A stretch of 64,000 bases of DNA from Bradyrhizobium sp. NAS80.1. GTDB lineage: Bacteria; Pseudomonadota; Alphaproteobacteria; Rhizobiales; Xanthobacteraceae. The stretch is taken from contig NZ_LGHL01000005.1 in assembly GCF_001908205.1 (NCBI RefSeq), forward strand, positions 1-64,000, read 5' to 3'. This document shows, in pieces, positions 1-9,395 of the stretch (its first letter is position 1; every line of letters starts with the position of its first letter). The notes beneath the pieces are model-generated. The model saw nothing but the letters and a program-made list of their open reading frames with translations, was not told the origin of the DNA and made no database searches. The position numbers and the translations under genes are program-made.

Positions 1-150
1 TACCGAACTCGCTTTCCACGGCATCCACACCTCCCGCAGAACAAAAGCGGAAAGTGTAACCCATGTGTCCGGTACGTTCTGTCACCTATGTCTCGGGCCG
101 CTCAAAAGGCTTAGTCGGGAATCGTTCGCTGGGTAGCGCGTACCGTCCTG

Positions 151-760
151 TCATTTGCCAGCCAGCACGTGTTCGCAGAGCGGTTGGATCATGGCGCAAA
201 TTGCGTCCGGATTCCTTTCTGTCGAGTTCAGCATCTGGAACATGGCGTAGCTGGTCAGAGCAAAGAGTGTATCGACGACGTCGCGCTGACATTGTTCGTC
301 GCGCCCGCCTTGCCGACGAACCAATACAGTCAAAGCCTTGCGACGACGCTCGTTTCGCGCGGCCAGGCTGTTGGCCAGCTCCTTGTCGATAGCCGCCGCT
401 GCGTAGAGCCCGGCCAGAGCGTCGTCGGAACTCCAGAAGCCACAGAACACCATAACTAGTCGCGCCAGACCACCTTGAGGATCTGCGATCGCCATTGCGC
501 TCGCGAGATCGTTCATTCCTCCCGCGACCGCAAGTGCGTCAAAGGCGGCTTCCAGCAGCCCATTCCGCGAACCGAATTGATTATAGACCGTCAGCCGCGT
601 CACGCCGGCTGCCGTCGCCACTGCGTCGAGCGAGAAGCCCTCATTCTCCGGCCCACGCAGCAGCGCCAGAGCGGCCTGAAGCAGCCGCTCGCGCGTTTCA
701 GCAGCCTTGGCATCCCGCTTGGTGCGCGAATACGACCTAGGGGGGGCGATCTTGAATCAT
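151..760 (-). CDS. TetR/AcrR family regulator, frameshifted in a G7 run
   Basis: TetR-type repressor. The helix-turn-helix is visible (ATAAGVTRLTVYNQFGSR), followed by an all-helical ligand-binding region. Upstream of the GTG at 621 the frame stays open with family-typical sequence (ETRERLLQAALALL) but meets a stop at 757 without a good start. An ATG at 760 opens MIQDRPP and stops at 737. Removing one base from the seven-G run at 740-746 joins the two frames into one protein of about 200 residues, the usual TetR length. So the gene is either broken or carries a sequence error. It is divergent from a membrane-protein fragment at 823, with a perfect palindrome between them. Confidence 0.75.
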
Positions 761-763
761 GAC

Positions 764-778
764 TATACACTATGTATA
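764..778. promoter_or_regulatory. Candidate TetR operator palindrome
   Basis: Perfect inverted repeat TATACA-CTA-TGTATA lying in the 62-base gap between the TetR start (760) and the divergent ORF at 823. The position and symmetry fit an autoregulatory TetR operator; binding is inferred. Confidence 0.5.
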
Positions 779-822
779 TGTAATTTGATGCTGCGCCAAC
801 ACTCAAATTTTGGAGCCAATGG

Positions 823-918
823 ATGCCGTACTGGCTGATCGCGATTATTGCCCTTCACGTACTCTCATCCATTTTTTGGTCAGGCACGACATTTGTGCTG
901 GCGTTGATGCAGGCTCAT
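823..918 (+). pseudogene. 5' fragment of an inner-membrane protein gene
   Basis: ATG at 823 preceded by GGAG at good spacing opens a hydrophobic segment (MPYWLIAIIALHVLSSIFW) followed by a few more residues (SGTTFVLA), typical of the first helix of a polytopic membrane protein. From about 905 the reading runs into sequence that is coding on the opposite strand for an AraC protein. The rest of the gene is missing, so I call it a truncated remnant. It was probably the divergent target of the TetR gene next to it. The parent family cannot be named from one helix. Confidence 0.5.
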
Positions 919-1581
919 GCCGCGCACCTTGGTCACAGCGCCGCCGAGCGTCCGGATCGAGACGCCGAATTCATCGGCGAGATTGGCCGTATAGATCGGA
1001 GCGATTGGATCGGCGGCGATGTAATCGTCGATCTGCTGCACCAGCCTGACGGATCGCGCGCTTGCACTCGGGGCGTGGGGATCCGACAGCGGGTTAAGCC
1101 GAAACAGATCGTCGAAGGCGAGCAGCAGGCCCTCTTGGAGATGCGCGGCGACCTCCGTGGTTTCGAACCTATGCGGCTCGGCCGACGCGGTCCGCAGGAT
1201 GTCAAGCACAAGCTGTCGCGCATAGAGATGAGCGGCGGGGTCGGCGATGCGAACCCATAATGTATCGGCGCGATCAAACCAGCCGCGATCCCTGAGCGCG
1301 GGTGAGAACATGATCAGCGCATGATGATTGATCTGGGGCTCGACGAAATGGCAATGATGATTGCCGCGCAAGGCGATGAAAAAGCGCGAGTCGAGGTCCA
1401 TCCCGCTCGAGCTGGCCCGCAGATCGTCGGTCATCGGCAGGATCACCATGCCGCCCGGCGCGCGATAGACCGTATCGAGGATGCGCGCAAATGACCTTGC
1501 GACGATGATCCGGCACGCAGGCGAAGGACTCGAAGCTCCGGCCCTCGAGACTTGGCTGCTTCTCGAGGTGCGTCTGCACAT
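880..1581 (-). pseudogene. AraC family regulator, 3'-truncated
   Basis: The middle resembles the N-terminal sensing domain of AraC-type regulators and continues into the first helix-turn-helix (VRLVQQIDDYIAADP, then TANLADEFGVSIRTL). The protein should then carry a second HTH of about 50 residues. Instead it breaks after GMSLHQ, near 905-912, where the opposite strand begins the truncated membrane-protein gene. The 5' end is also unclear: another frame reads MADFIVFRCPQTGMNVQTHL from 1624 and may be a remnant of a separate small gene. Probably inactive, since the DNA-binding domain is incomplete. Confidence 0.6.
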
Positions 1582-1657
1582 TCATGCCCGTCTGAGGGCA
1601 TCGGAAAACGATGAAATCCGCCATCAGCGTAGAATGACGATTCGGTGAATTTCATCT

Positions 1658-1671
1658 TTGATCTAGATCAG
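1658..1671. promoter_or_regulatory. FixK/FNR-like box
   Basis: TTGATCTAGATCAG matches the FNR/FixK half-site arrangement TTGAT-N4-ATCAA in 13 of 14 positions. A second palindrome with the same core, GATCTAGATC, sits at 1708-1717. Both lie between the AraC remnant and the secreted-protein gene ending at 1772, so the regulated promoter is unclear. Confidence 0.35.
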
Positions 1672-1771
1672 ATTTGGAAACGCTCCAGGCGAACTGCTGA
1701 CGCAACTGATCTAGATCTGGGCAATCCATGGTCTCGCAAAAGCGAAGGGGCCCCGAGGGCCCCTCCAGAAA

Positions 1772-2074
1772 TCACCATCGACGATAGCCGTAGTAGTGGG
1801 GCCCATGGTGGTGGTGGTGGTGACCATAGTAACGGGGGCCATAATCGCGCGGTCCATAGTACCTGGGGCGGTAATACGGCGCCGGCGCGTAATACCCATA
1901 ATAGTTCGGACGCCGGAAACAGCGCCCCCAGGCATCACAGACCATGTGGGCCTGCTCGACGTCAGAGACCTGCGGTGTCGCAGGCACTGGCGCGATAGGC
2001 ATGGCGGACGCCGCCGGCGATGCCATGATGGCACCGAACAAGGATGCGGCGACGAGGCCAATCTTAAGCTTCAT
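1772..2074 (-). CDS. Small secreted Tyr/His/Gly-rich protein
   Basis: A 100-residue protein with a signal peptide (MKLKIGLVAASLFGAIMA, cleavage near ASA-M). The mature part has a VCDAWGRCF segment with two cysteines and then a low-complexity tail of repeated YYG/RYYGP units. The tail includes a natural run of six histidines near residue 88. It is probably a periplasmic or surface protein able to bind metal through the His cluster (inference). No catalytic domain is recognisable. Similar short His/Tyr-rich exported proteins are frequent in Bradyrhizobium. Confidence 0.7.
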   Translation of the reverse strand: MKLKIGLVAASLFGAIMASPAASAMPIAPVPATPQVSDVEQAHMVCDAWGRCFRRPNYYGYYAPAPYYRPRYYGPRDYGPRYYGHHHHHHGPHYYGYRRW

Positions 2075-2382
2075 GATGTCTTCCTCTACTTACGCGATAC
2101 AGGTTTATCGAAGATGTTCTGATCAAATTGTGGCGGGACGGAAATGTAATGCTGATGAACAAACCTTCAGCCAGTCCGCCGCAGGCCCGACTTCAACTGC
2201 GCTAGACTATTCTGGGTCGAACTCTTGACCGATGCTGTGCTTGCGTAGTTGCCTCGCAGGACGTCGTCGCCATGCTTTGATCCTGCGCAATTCGCCGGCA
2301 CCGCTTCGCCCGTAGTCTTGCCGTTGTGGGCAGTTCTTCGAGGAATTCGAAGAGCAGGCTCATAGGTGTTTGGAGCTGTGCA

Positions 2383-2844
2383 ATGGACAAGATGAGAATC
2401 GACAAGGGTGACTGGCTGGTCGTGTGCGACGGTCGTAAGGCGCTCATTCTGGAGAACCTCGGCGACGAGATGTTTCCGAACCTTCACACCAGGGAGGTGC
2501 ATGAGCAGCCCAATCCCTCGACCAGCGCACAAGGGACCGATGCGCCGGGCCGGCTGCATGCCGCAGTCGGCGGCGCGCGTAGCTCGGTCGAGCAGACCGA
2601 TTGGCACGATGAGGCTGAACGCGCCTTCCTGCGGAGCTTGGCCGGCCGGCTCGATGCCGCCGTCAACTCGGGCGAGACCTCGGCGCTAACCATGGTGGCC
2701 TCGCCACGCGCGCTCGGCATGATCCGCGCCGACTATTCGGACGTCGTGCGCAAGGCGCTTCAAAACGAGATCGGCAAGGACCTCGTCAAGCTGCCGGTCT
2801 ACGAAATCGAGAAGCAGTTGCTGTTGTCGGGCGCCCCTAGGTAG
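2383..2844 (+). CDS. Host attachment family protein
   Basis: A 153-residue cytoplasmic protein of the 'protein required for attachment to host cells' family (Host_attach, related to the baeRF fold). It starts MDKMRIDKGDWLVVCDGRKA and carries the diagnostic conserved end, with the basic segment RADYSDVVRKAL and KDLVKLPVYEIEKQL. The ATG at 2383 follows GGAG; the ATG at 2392 is an alternative. The family's biochemical role is unknown; the name derives from an Agrobacterium attachment phenotype. Confidence 0.8.
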   Translation: MDKMRIDKGDWLVVCDGRKALILENLGDEMFPNLHTREVHEQPNPSTSAQGTDAPGRLHAAVGGARSSVEQTDWHDEAERAFLRSLAGRLDAAVNSGETSALTMVASPRALGMIRADYSDVVRKALQNEIGKDLVKLPVYEIEKQLLLSGAPR

Positions 2845-2868
2845 GACGCCCGCGGAGGTCGGCGCCCC

Positions 2869-3132
2869 TCAGAAGCAGGGGTGCCGGCGGCCGTCCTGGC
2901 CGATATAGGCGGCCGAGCCTCGGTAGCAGTGGTTGGTCGACGGGCCATCGTAATAGGCGAAGGTGCCGGGGGTGATGCCGGGGCCGTAATTGTGCAGATA
3001 GCTGATCGGGTAGGGCAGCGCGTCGGCGTAATGGCGGTGGTACCGGTGATGTCCCCGCGCCTCCGCAAACGTGGGGGCTAGGATTGCAGCCGACAGGGCA
3101 GCAACCGCGGCTACAAGCTTCAACTTGCTCAT
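2869..3132 (-). CDS. Small secreted protein of unknown function
   Basis: An 87-residue exported protein. The start at 3132 (MSKLKLVAAVAALSAAILA) is chosen because a GGAGA ribosome site precedes it; an in-frame start at 3156 would add eight residues. The signal peptide ends near FAEA. The mature part is His/Tyr-rich at first (RGHHRYHRHY) and has one Cys at NHCYRGSAAYIGQDG and a C-terminal HPCF. No domain is recognised; the two Cys suggest one disulfide in the periplasm. Confidence 0.7.
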   Translation of the reverse strand: MSKLKLVAAVAALSAAILAPTFAEARGHHRYHRHYADALPYPISYLHNYGPGITPGTFAYYDGPSTNHCYRGSAAYIGQDGRRHPCF

Positions 3133-3434
3133 CTCGATTCTCCGGAGCCCGCGCAAATAGGTCAGCCGTTTATAGCCATTTCGGCCGGCCAGGGCACCCG
3201 TCCGGCCTCCGGAAATCGGGGCTGACCCCGCAGATTTCCGGGTGGGTGTGACAGAATTGCCGGAAGTGCCGTCCAGGCCTGCCCATTTTTGGCCTTTTCG
3301 GGATGCTTAACGAATTCCCCACATAAGTATGACCAAAGAGAGTTCGGTTAAGAATCCTGTCGCCGGCCCCTGCACGTTTCCTTGGGGGTCTTTCGAGGCC
3401 GGTCCATTCTGAAGGCTTTCGTCGTCACGTCATC

Positions 3435-3881
3435 ATGCGCATCACGCTCCTGAGCCTGCTGTTGCTGTTCGTCGCCGCCGCCACGCCGGCGCGGGCCCAA
3501 TTGCACATCACCCGCGACCACGGCGGCTATGTCGAGGAGTACAAGGCCAAGTACAAGCGCGCCCGCGACAAGGGCGAGCGGGTCATCATCGACGGTATCT
3601 GCAATTCGGCCTGCACGCTGGTGCTCGGCATCGTGCCGATGAACAAGATCTGCGTGACGCCGCGCGCCAGCCTGGGCTTCCACCAGGCCTACTACGACAA
3701 GGCCTTCACCTTCGGCATCAAGGTCACCAGCGCGGAGGGAACGTCCGACCTGATGTCCTACTACCCCGACACAGTGAAGGACTGGATCCGCCGCAATGGC
3801 GGGCTCACCACCGACATGAAGAAGATCAAGAACGGTGTCGAGCTCTGGAAGATCATCGACCCCTGTCCGGAAGAATGGTGA
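3435..3881 (+). CDS. Secreted ClpP/crotonase-like hypothetical protein
   Basis: A 148-residue exported protein with a clear signal peptide (RITLLSLLLLFVAAATPARA). The core has IIDGICNSACTLVLGIVP followed by PRASLGFHQAYY, which recalls the oxyanion-loop Ser and the following His region of ClpP-like periplasmic proteins (COG3904 type). A protease activity is therefore possible but not shown. Three cysteines remain in the mature part (ICNSAC, ICV) plus one in DPCPEEW. It stands alone, with about 280 bases of non-coding sequence before it. Confidence 0.7.
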   Translation: MRITLLSLLLLFVAAATPARAQLHITRDHGGYVEEYKAKYKRARDKGERVIIDGICNSACTLVLGIVPMNKICVTPRASLGFHQAYYDKAFTFGIKVTSAEGTSDLMSYYPDTVKDWIRRNGGLTTDMKKIKNGVELWKIIDPCPEEW

Positions 3882-3985
3882 GCGGCTGAGCTGAGCCGCC
3901 GCTTCCGCCGTCTGTCGCGGCGCAACATCGCTCGGGCAGAGATTCGCATTGCCGCATGGGCCCCGGTCGGGCAAGGAAGGCGGCA

Positions 3986-4858
3986 ATGAATCATAATCAA
4001 GAAGCCCTGACCGCCCGCGCGGCGCCGGTCCTGTTCGTGGTGCTCTGGAGCACCGGATTCATCGGCACCAAATACGTCATCAACAACGCCGATCCCTTGA
4101 CCTATCTCGCCATCCGCATGGCGGTGGTGGTCGGCCTGATGGCGATCTTCGCGGCGATTGCGCGGCCGAAATGGCCGGACCGCATCGGCATCGCGCATAG
4201 CGCGGTTGCCGGCATCCTCGTCCATGGCTTCTATCTCGGCGGCACCGCCATCGCGATCGCGCATTCGATCCCGGCCGGGCTCTCGGCGCTCATTCCTGGC
4301 CTGCAGCCGATCCTGACCTCGACCATCGCCAACCGCTGGCTCGGCGAGCGGGTGACGTCGGTGCAATGGGCAGGCCTCGTGCTCGGCCTCGGCGGCGTGG
4401 CGCTGATCCTGCACGACCGCCCTATGACCGGCGAAGCCGGGCTCGGCTGGCTTGCCTCGGTGGTTTCGCTGATCAGCATCACGCTCGGCACGCTCTATCA
4501 GCGCCGCTACTGCAATCACATCGACTGGCGCGCCGGCAATCTCGTGCAATACGTGTCCGTCACGATCTTCTTCACGGTCGGCGCCTTCCTTTTCGAGGAC
4601 CGCGCGGTGCACTGGACGCGGGAGTTCGTGCTCGCGCTCGGCTGGCTTGCCGTGGCGCTCTCGATCGGATCGATCGGGCTGTTGTACTGGCTGATCCGCC
4701 ACGCCGCGGCGACGTCGGTCGCGAGCCTGTTCTACCTGGTGCCTGCCGTCACGGCGCTGATGGCCTATTTGCTGTTCGGGGAAAAACTCGACCCGCTCGC
4801 GATCGCCGGCATGGCGATGTGCGCGGCGGCGGTGTTCGTGGTCAATCGCCGCTTCTAG
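3986..4858 (+). CDS. DMT superfamily (EamA) exporter
   Basis: A 290-residue polytopic membrane protein with two EamA repeats, about ten hydrophobic segments. The N-terminal WSTGFIGTKYVI and the end-of-repeat LGERVTSVQWAGLVLGLGGV and FGEKLDPLAIAGMAMCAAAV motifs are typical. Members export metabolites or amino acids; the substrate here cannot be told. The start at 3986 (MNHNQEAL) follows an AAGGAAGG ribosome site, which rules out the 30-base upstream extension. Confidence 0.85.
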   Translation: MNHNQEALTARAAPVLFVVLWSTGFIGTKYVINNADPLTYLAIRMAVVVGLMAIFAAIARPKWPDRIGIAHSAVAGILVHGFYLGGTAIAIAHSIPAGLSALIPGLQPILTSTIANRWLGERVTSVQWAGLVLGLGGVALILHDRPMTGEAGLGWLASVVSLISITLGTLYQRRYCNHIDWRAGNLVQYVSVTIFFTVGAFLFEDRAVHWTREFVLALGWLAVALSIGSIGLLYWLIRHAAATSVASLFYLVPAVTALMAYLLFGEKLDPLAIAGMAMCAAAVFVVNRRF

Positions 4859-4986
4859 GCAAACGCGGCCGGCTGATCTCGAAGACCGAGTATCACCCGG
4901 GCTGGCGCGCAGCCAAACGGCGAGGGTAGGGTATCGCGAGAGCGGTCTCCGGGCGCGCCGCCCGGATACCTGCTCGGGCGCTCCGA

Positions 4987-5295
4987 TCAGCGCTTGGCCT
5001 TCTTCTTAGGCTTGACGGCTTTCTTCGCGGATTTCTTCACTGCCTTTTTCGCGGCTTTCTTGGACGCTTTCTTGGCCGCTTTCTTCGATGACTTCTTTGC
5101 AGCCTTCTTCGAAGCTTTCTTCGAGGCCTTCTTGGCCTTCTTCTTGGAAGGCTTCTTCGGCGCTACTTTCTTCGCGACCTTCTTGGCGGCCTTCCTGACC
5201 TTCTTGACGGCGGTGACTGCGGATTCCTTGGTCGCCTCCACTGCGGTGGTGACCGGCTCCATCGCCTGTTCGGTGATCGGCTTCTCGTCGTCCAT
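4987..5295 (-). CDS. Lysine-rich histone H1-like protein
   Basis: A 102-residue very basic protein. An acidic N-terminus of about 25 residues (MDDEKPITEQAMEPV) is followed by a low-complexity tail of tandem AKKA/SKKA units (KKASKKAAKKSSKKA), the hallmark of bacterial H1-like nucleoid proteins. It probably binds DNA without sequence specificity. The ATG at 5295 has a GGGGGA site in front; a GTG at 5307 is possible. Repeats this regular are prone to length change between strains. Confidence 0.8.
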   Translation of the reverse strand: MDDEKPITEQAMEPVTTAVEATKESAVTAVKKVRKAAKKVAKKVAPKKPSKKKAKKASKKASKKAAKKSSKKAAKKASKKAAKKAVKKSAKKAVKPKKKAKR

Positions 5296-5572
5296 ATCGT
5301 CCCCCACGGTTTGTATGGAGCGATGACGATAGCGAGTTTCAAAGTTGTGTCAAAGTAACGCTCAACCTTTGCGGTTCTTTGCGTAGGCGGCCAACGCGCG
5401 CTCGCGGCCCTTGGCGTAATCGACGCGACACACAAGCAGAGTTTCATCTGCCGCGATCATGGCGGTCGGCTCGACCGAATCCCTATGCGCAATCGCGCAT
5501 TGGGCAATTTCGCGATTCCGGGTTCGCTCGCCCCGGGATGAATTTGCGATTGCTATCCGCAACCGCAAAAAG

Positions 5573-6232
<660 letters not shown>

Positions 6233-6611
6233 GATACTACCTCATCTCTTTGAATTTACTTGAGAATTCACCTCAGGCCGCAACCGCTATTATAGGGGCT
6301 CGGCGACGCCAAGGGAACCAGTTCAAGTAAAATATGTACTTCATCTCTGACGGGCCGATTTCCTAGCACCTTTCTGTTACAGGGGCGCCTGCGGCGAAAC
6401 ATCTCCACCGGGCTTCACGGTTTCATTGCCCCGATAAAGCCTTTTATGACCCGCATCACGCGCGCCCGATGCTCTCCGGAACCAAAATGGTCCTCGCAGC
6501 GACTAATCGGCAACCATCGAGAAAAGTCGCGATCCCCGTATCGAATCATTAACCACCCCTTTACGTCCGCATGAAAATGCTGGCCGATGAGAAGAAATCT
6601 GGAAGTGAACT
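6233..6611. other. Intergenic region, no gene seen
   Basis: About 380 bases between the divergent peroxiredoxin gene and the gene at 6612. It must contain both promoters. I see no credible ORF, RNA gene or strong palindrome in it. Confidence 0.5.
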
Positions 6612-7184
6612 ATGTCTGCCGCTGCGCCTAAGTCTGCTGAGTCGCCGTCCCTCGAACCGTCCTGCCGCGATACTGCGGCCCATGCGCTGACCATCGTGCG
6701 CGACGGCGTGATCACGGGCGAAGGTCCCACCACAAAGGGCCGGGTGCATTTCTCCCGCTCGCTCGACGCCGATGATGCCGCCTGGTGCGTGCGCATCCTG
6801 ACGGCCACAGCCGTTAACGACCAGCCGGTCAGCCGCGCCGAAGCCGAGGCGCTGTTCGAGATCAACGAGGCCGCGACCGAGCGTACCGACGGCGGCCGGT
6901 TCGACGATCTGCTCGCCAAGGCGGTTGCCCACTATGCCGCAAGCGCCTCAGGCCTGAAGGTGCCGCCGCGCAGCGTCGCGTTGTCGGCCGAGTCCGACGT
7001 CGACAGCTGGGCGCCGTCCTACGCCTCCAAGGTCAACAGCGAGATGCTGGAGTGGATCGCGGGCCAGATGCGCGGCAAGCGCCAGACCAACCGTCGCCTC
7101 ATGGCGATGGTGGCGACCTTCCTGGGCGCCACCGCGCTGCCTCTGGCAGGCCAACTGCCGAACGTGTTCGACATCGGCATGTAA
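6612..7184 (+). CDS. Conserved hypothetical protein
   Basis: A 190-residue protein without signal peptide at its N-terminus. It is moderately acidic, with SRAEAEALFEINEAA and DLLAKAVAHYAASASG suggesting helices that resemble TerB-like bundles (weak). A single hydrophobic segment lies near the C-terminus (LMAMVATFLGATALPLAG), so it may be tail-anchored. Codon use matches neighbouring genes. A strong terminator follows at 7206. No function can be assigned. Confidence 0.65.
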   Translation: MSAAAPKSAESPSLEPSCRDTAAHALTIVRDGVITGEGPTTKGRVHFSRSLDADDAAWCVRILTATAVNDQPVSRAEAEALFEINEAATERTDGGRFDDLLAKAVAHYAASASGLKVPPRSVALSAESDVDSWAPSYASKVNSEMLEWIAGQMRGKRQTNRRLMAMVATFLGATALPLAGQLPNVFDIGM

Positions 7185-7205
7185 GATTTTGGTACTTGAG
7201 ATTTT

Positions 7206-7261
7206 CGCGCCCCTTGCGGGGCGCGAGAGAAAGCGGCGGGGTCACTTCCCCGCCGTTTTTT
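7206..7261 (+). terminator. Double-hairpin terminator
   Basis: The first hairpin has stem CGCGCCCC/GGGGCGCG (7206-7225). The second has stem CGGCGGGG/CCCCGCCG (7234-7255) followed by six T. It ends the gene at 6612. The second stem overlaps the stop codon of the converging gene at 7242. Confidence 0.85.
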
Positions 7262-9095
7262 GTTTGCCGGTCTCGGTCTCGAGTCCGAGCGTGCGGCCGG
7301 GGAAGCCGGCGGCGTCGAAATAGCGCTGGGTGCCGACGCGCTGGACGTTGAGCACGGTCTGCAGGCCGTTCTCGGACATCTTCGACTTCTCGACAGTCTT
7401 GAACGCCTTCGGCACGATGCCGTTGGGCAGGGCCTCCGACATCACCCGGCCGAGCAGGCCGCCGTTCTGTGAGCCGCGCAGGCCCATGAGCTGGACAGCC
7501 GTCATGCCGACGTCAGCATTGCTGACCGGCAGCTCGTCGACGAAGCCAGCTTTGAAGTCCGGTCCGATCGCGGCCATGAAGTTGAACGTGTCGCCCCGGC
7601 TGAAGCTGCCATGCATGCCCTGGCCCTGGCGCAGCACCGTGTCGGCCACCTGCACCGAGCAATTGGTCGGCGCCTCGCCGCACTCGCTGGCATAGGAGCG
7701 GAAGTTGACGACGATCGCCGGCGTCGGCGTCGCAGACTTGCCACGCAGGTTGATGCTCGACAGCGGCAGGGTGCCGGGGAAGCGGCCGAGCGAGTCGTCG
7801 ACGAACAGACCGGAGATGTAATCCTGCTCGAGCAGCGCCTTGACGGTCTTCGCCGCCAGCTTCTTGTCCCTGTTCGGCAGATAGATCAGGTCCGAGCCGC
7901 CGTTGGTGGCGATGACGAGGTCAGGCTTGGTCGGATCCTCGCCGAGCACGCCGTTGCCGGCCTTCGGGTGGGCATTGCCGGTGACGGCGGCATTCTTGTC
8001 GTTCGGGTCGAACAGTGGCAGGTCGAGCGCTTTCGCAAGGTCGAGCGCCAGGAAGCCCATCGGCAGGAAGTCCTTCGGCGTGTCGTCATAGCTGACCTTG
8101 GCCGAGGGGCTGGTCTTGCTTTCCTTGGAGATGGTCGAGAAGCCGTGGTCGGCCTGGATCATGATGTTGGTGTTGGCGGCGAGCCCGAGCTCGTCCAGCG
8201 CCTTGCGGATCTGCGCAAGGTTGTTGTCGGCGTTCTTGATGCTCGCCATCGTGCTCGGGCCGTTGATGCCCGGCATGATCTGGTTGAGGCTGTCGCCCTG
8301 ATTGTGCTGGGTGCCATCGGGATCGCGCGACCAGAACACCAGCACGAACGGCTTGTTGCGTGCCTTGAACATCGGCAGCACGACCTTGGTGGCGACGTCG
8401 GCGAGATAGGCCTGCTGGGCGACGTTGGCGACCGTGGTGCCCGGCGTCTTGGCATCGCCCGCCTTGCCATTGTCGCCGCGGCCGGGGGTGGCAAGGGCGA
8501 GACCCGCCTTGATCAGGGCTTCCTTCATCTCGTCCGATAGCGCCACGCCGTTCTTGCCGCCGGTGGAATCGTCGATCACGATCGAATGGTTGCCCGGCTT
8601 CTCGGGATGATCGGTATGGTCGAACTGATAGGTCGGGCCGACCTTGCCGATCGCCGCGGTGCTGAGGCCCTTGTCACGGGCCATCTTCAGGATGGTCTCT
8701 TCGCTCAGAAAGTCGCCCTTGAAATGCTCGTCGATGTCGCCGAGCACGGCGTCGTTCTCGATGAAGGGGACCACCGTGTCGCCGGCCGGTACGGAGGTGT
8801 AGTTGGTCCAGATCGTATTGGAGAACACGCCGGTGTCGCCGAGATAATGGCCCGTCGAGATCGCCGAGCCGTTGGCCATGGTGAAGGTCGGAAACAGCGA
8901 GTGCGAGTTCTTGAAGTTGACGCCCTTGTCGCGGACTTCGGCCATCGCCGGCGCCGTTTCAGGGGTGACTTTCAGCGCGCGCAGTCCGTCCGGAATGAAC
9001 AGGATCAGGTTACGGGGCGTGTTGTTCTGGGCAAAGGCAAGTCCGGTAGACAGCACGGTCAATCCGGCGGACAGCAACACCAGTGAGCGGCGCAT
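7242..9095 (-). CDS. Alkaline phosphatase-like / type I phosphodiesterase, secreted
   Basis: A 617-residue exported hydrolase of the alkaline phosphatase superfamily (nucleotide pyrophosphatase/phosphodiesterase branch). After the signal peptide (MRRSLVLLSAGLTVLSTGLA) come the first metal site LILFIPDGLR, the nucleophile region FPTFTMANGSAISTGH and the metal-binding DHGFS. It would cleave a phosphate mono- or diester in the periplasm. The start at 9095 has an AGGAGAG site; the 17-codon upstream extension lacks one. Its 3' end overlaps a terminator shared with the convergent gene. Confidence 0.85.
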   Translation of the reverse strand: MRRSLVLLSAGLTVLSTGLAFAQNNTPRNLILFIPDGLRALKVTPETAPAMAEVRDKGVNFKNSHSLFPTFTMANGSAISTGHYLGDTGVFSNTIWTNYTSVPAGDTVVPFIENDAVLGDIDEHFKGDFLSEETILKMARDKGLSTAAIGKVGPTYQFDHTDHPEKPGNHSIVIDDSTGGKNGVALSDEMKEALIKAGLALATPGRGDNGKAGDAKTPGTTVANVAQQAYLADVATKVVLPMFKARNKPFVLVFWSRDPDGTQHNQGDSLNQIMPGINGPSTMASIKNADNNLAQIRKALDELGLAANTNIMIQADHGFSTISKESKTSPSAKVSYDDTPKDFLPMGFLALDLAKALDLPLFDPNDKNAAVTGNAHPKAGNGVLGEDPTKPDLVIATNGGSDLIYLPNRDKKLAAKTVKALLEQDYISGLFVDDSLGRFPGTLPLSSINLRGKSATPTPAIVVNFRSYASECGEAPTNCSVQVADTVLRQGQGMHGSFSRGDTFNFMAAIGPDFKAGFVDELPVSNADVGMTAVQLMGLRGSQNGGLLGRVMSEALPNGIVPKAFKTVEKSKMSENGLQTVLNVQRVGTQRYFDAAGFPGRTLGLETETGKQKTAGK

Positions 9096-9395
9096 CAAAT
9101 CTCTCCTGCGGTGAGGCGGCATGGCCGCGACCGCGGCCTCCGGCAATCGTTTAGTTTTGCAGCATGACAGTTTTGTTACAAGGCCCGTCGGCTATGCAAC
9201 AGAGATGGGAGAGGGTGGGGACGATAGGGTCACAGTCTCATTATCGAGCACCAACGAGGCGCAATTGGCGCACGATGACCGGCGGAGCCGCCCGACTATC
9301 TATGACAAATTCCGAATTCAAACAGAATAACGTTGGGTCTCCCCGGGACTTGGATGCCTCGCCTGGCCGGCAATGCAAGCCACGTGAGCCGGCGC
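9096..9395. other. Intergenic region, no gene seen
   Basis: About 300 bases between the phosphodiesterase start and the small LuxR gene. It presumably holds the promoter of the former. Short ORFs here lack ribosome sites and family features. Confidence 0.45.

Noticed and set aside
3761-4702. Long minus-strand frame opposite the EamA gene
   Set aside because: Antisense shadow of a real transporter gene; composition is charged and low in hydrophobics.
5362-5568. Short minus-strand frame of 32 to 68 codons before the peroxiredoxin gene
   Set aside because: No ribosome site, no family features, ends in an Arg/Lys-rich tail typical of chance frames here.
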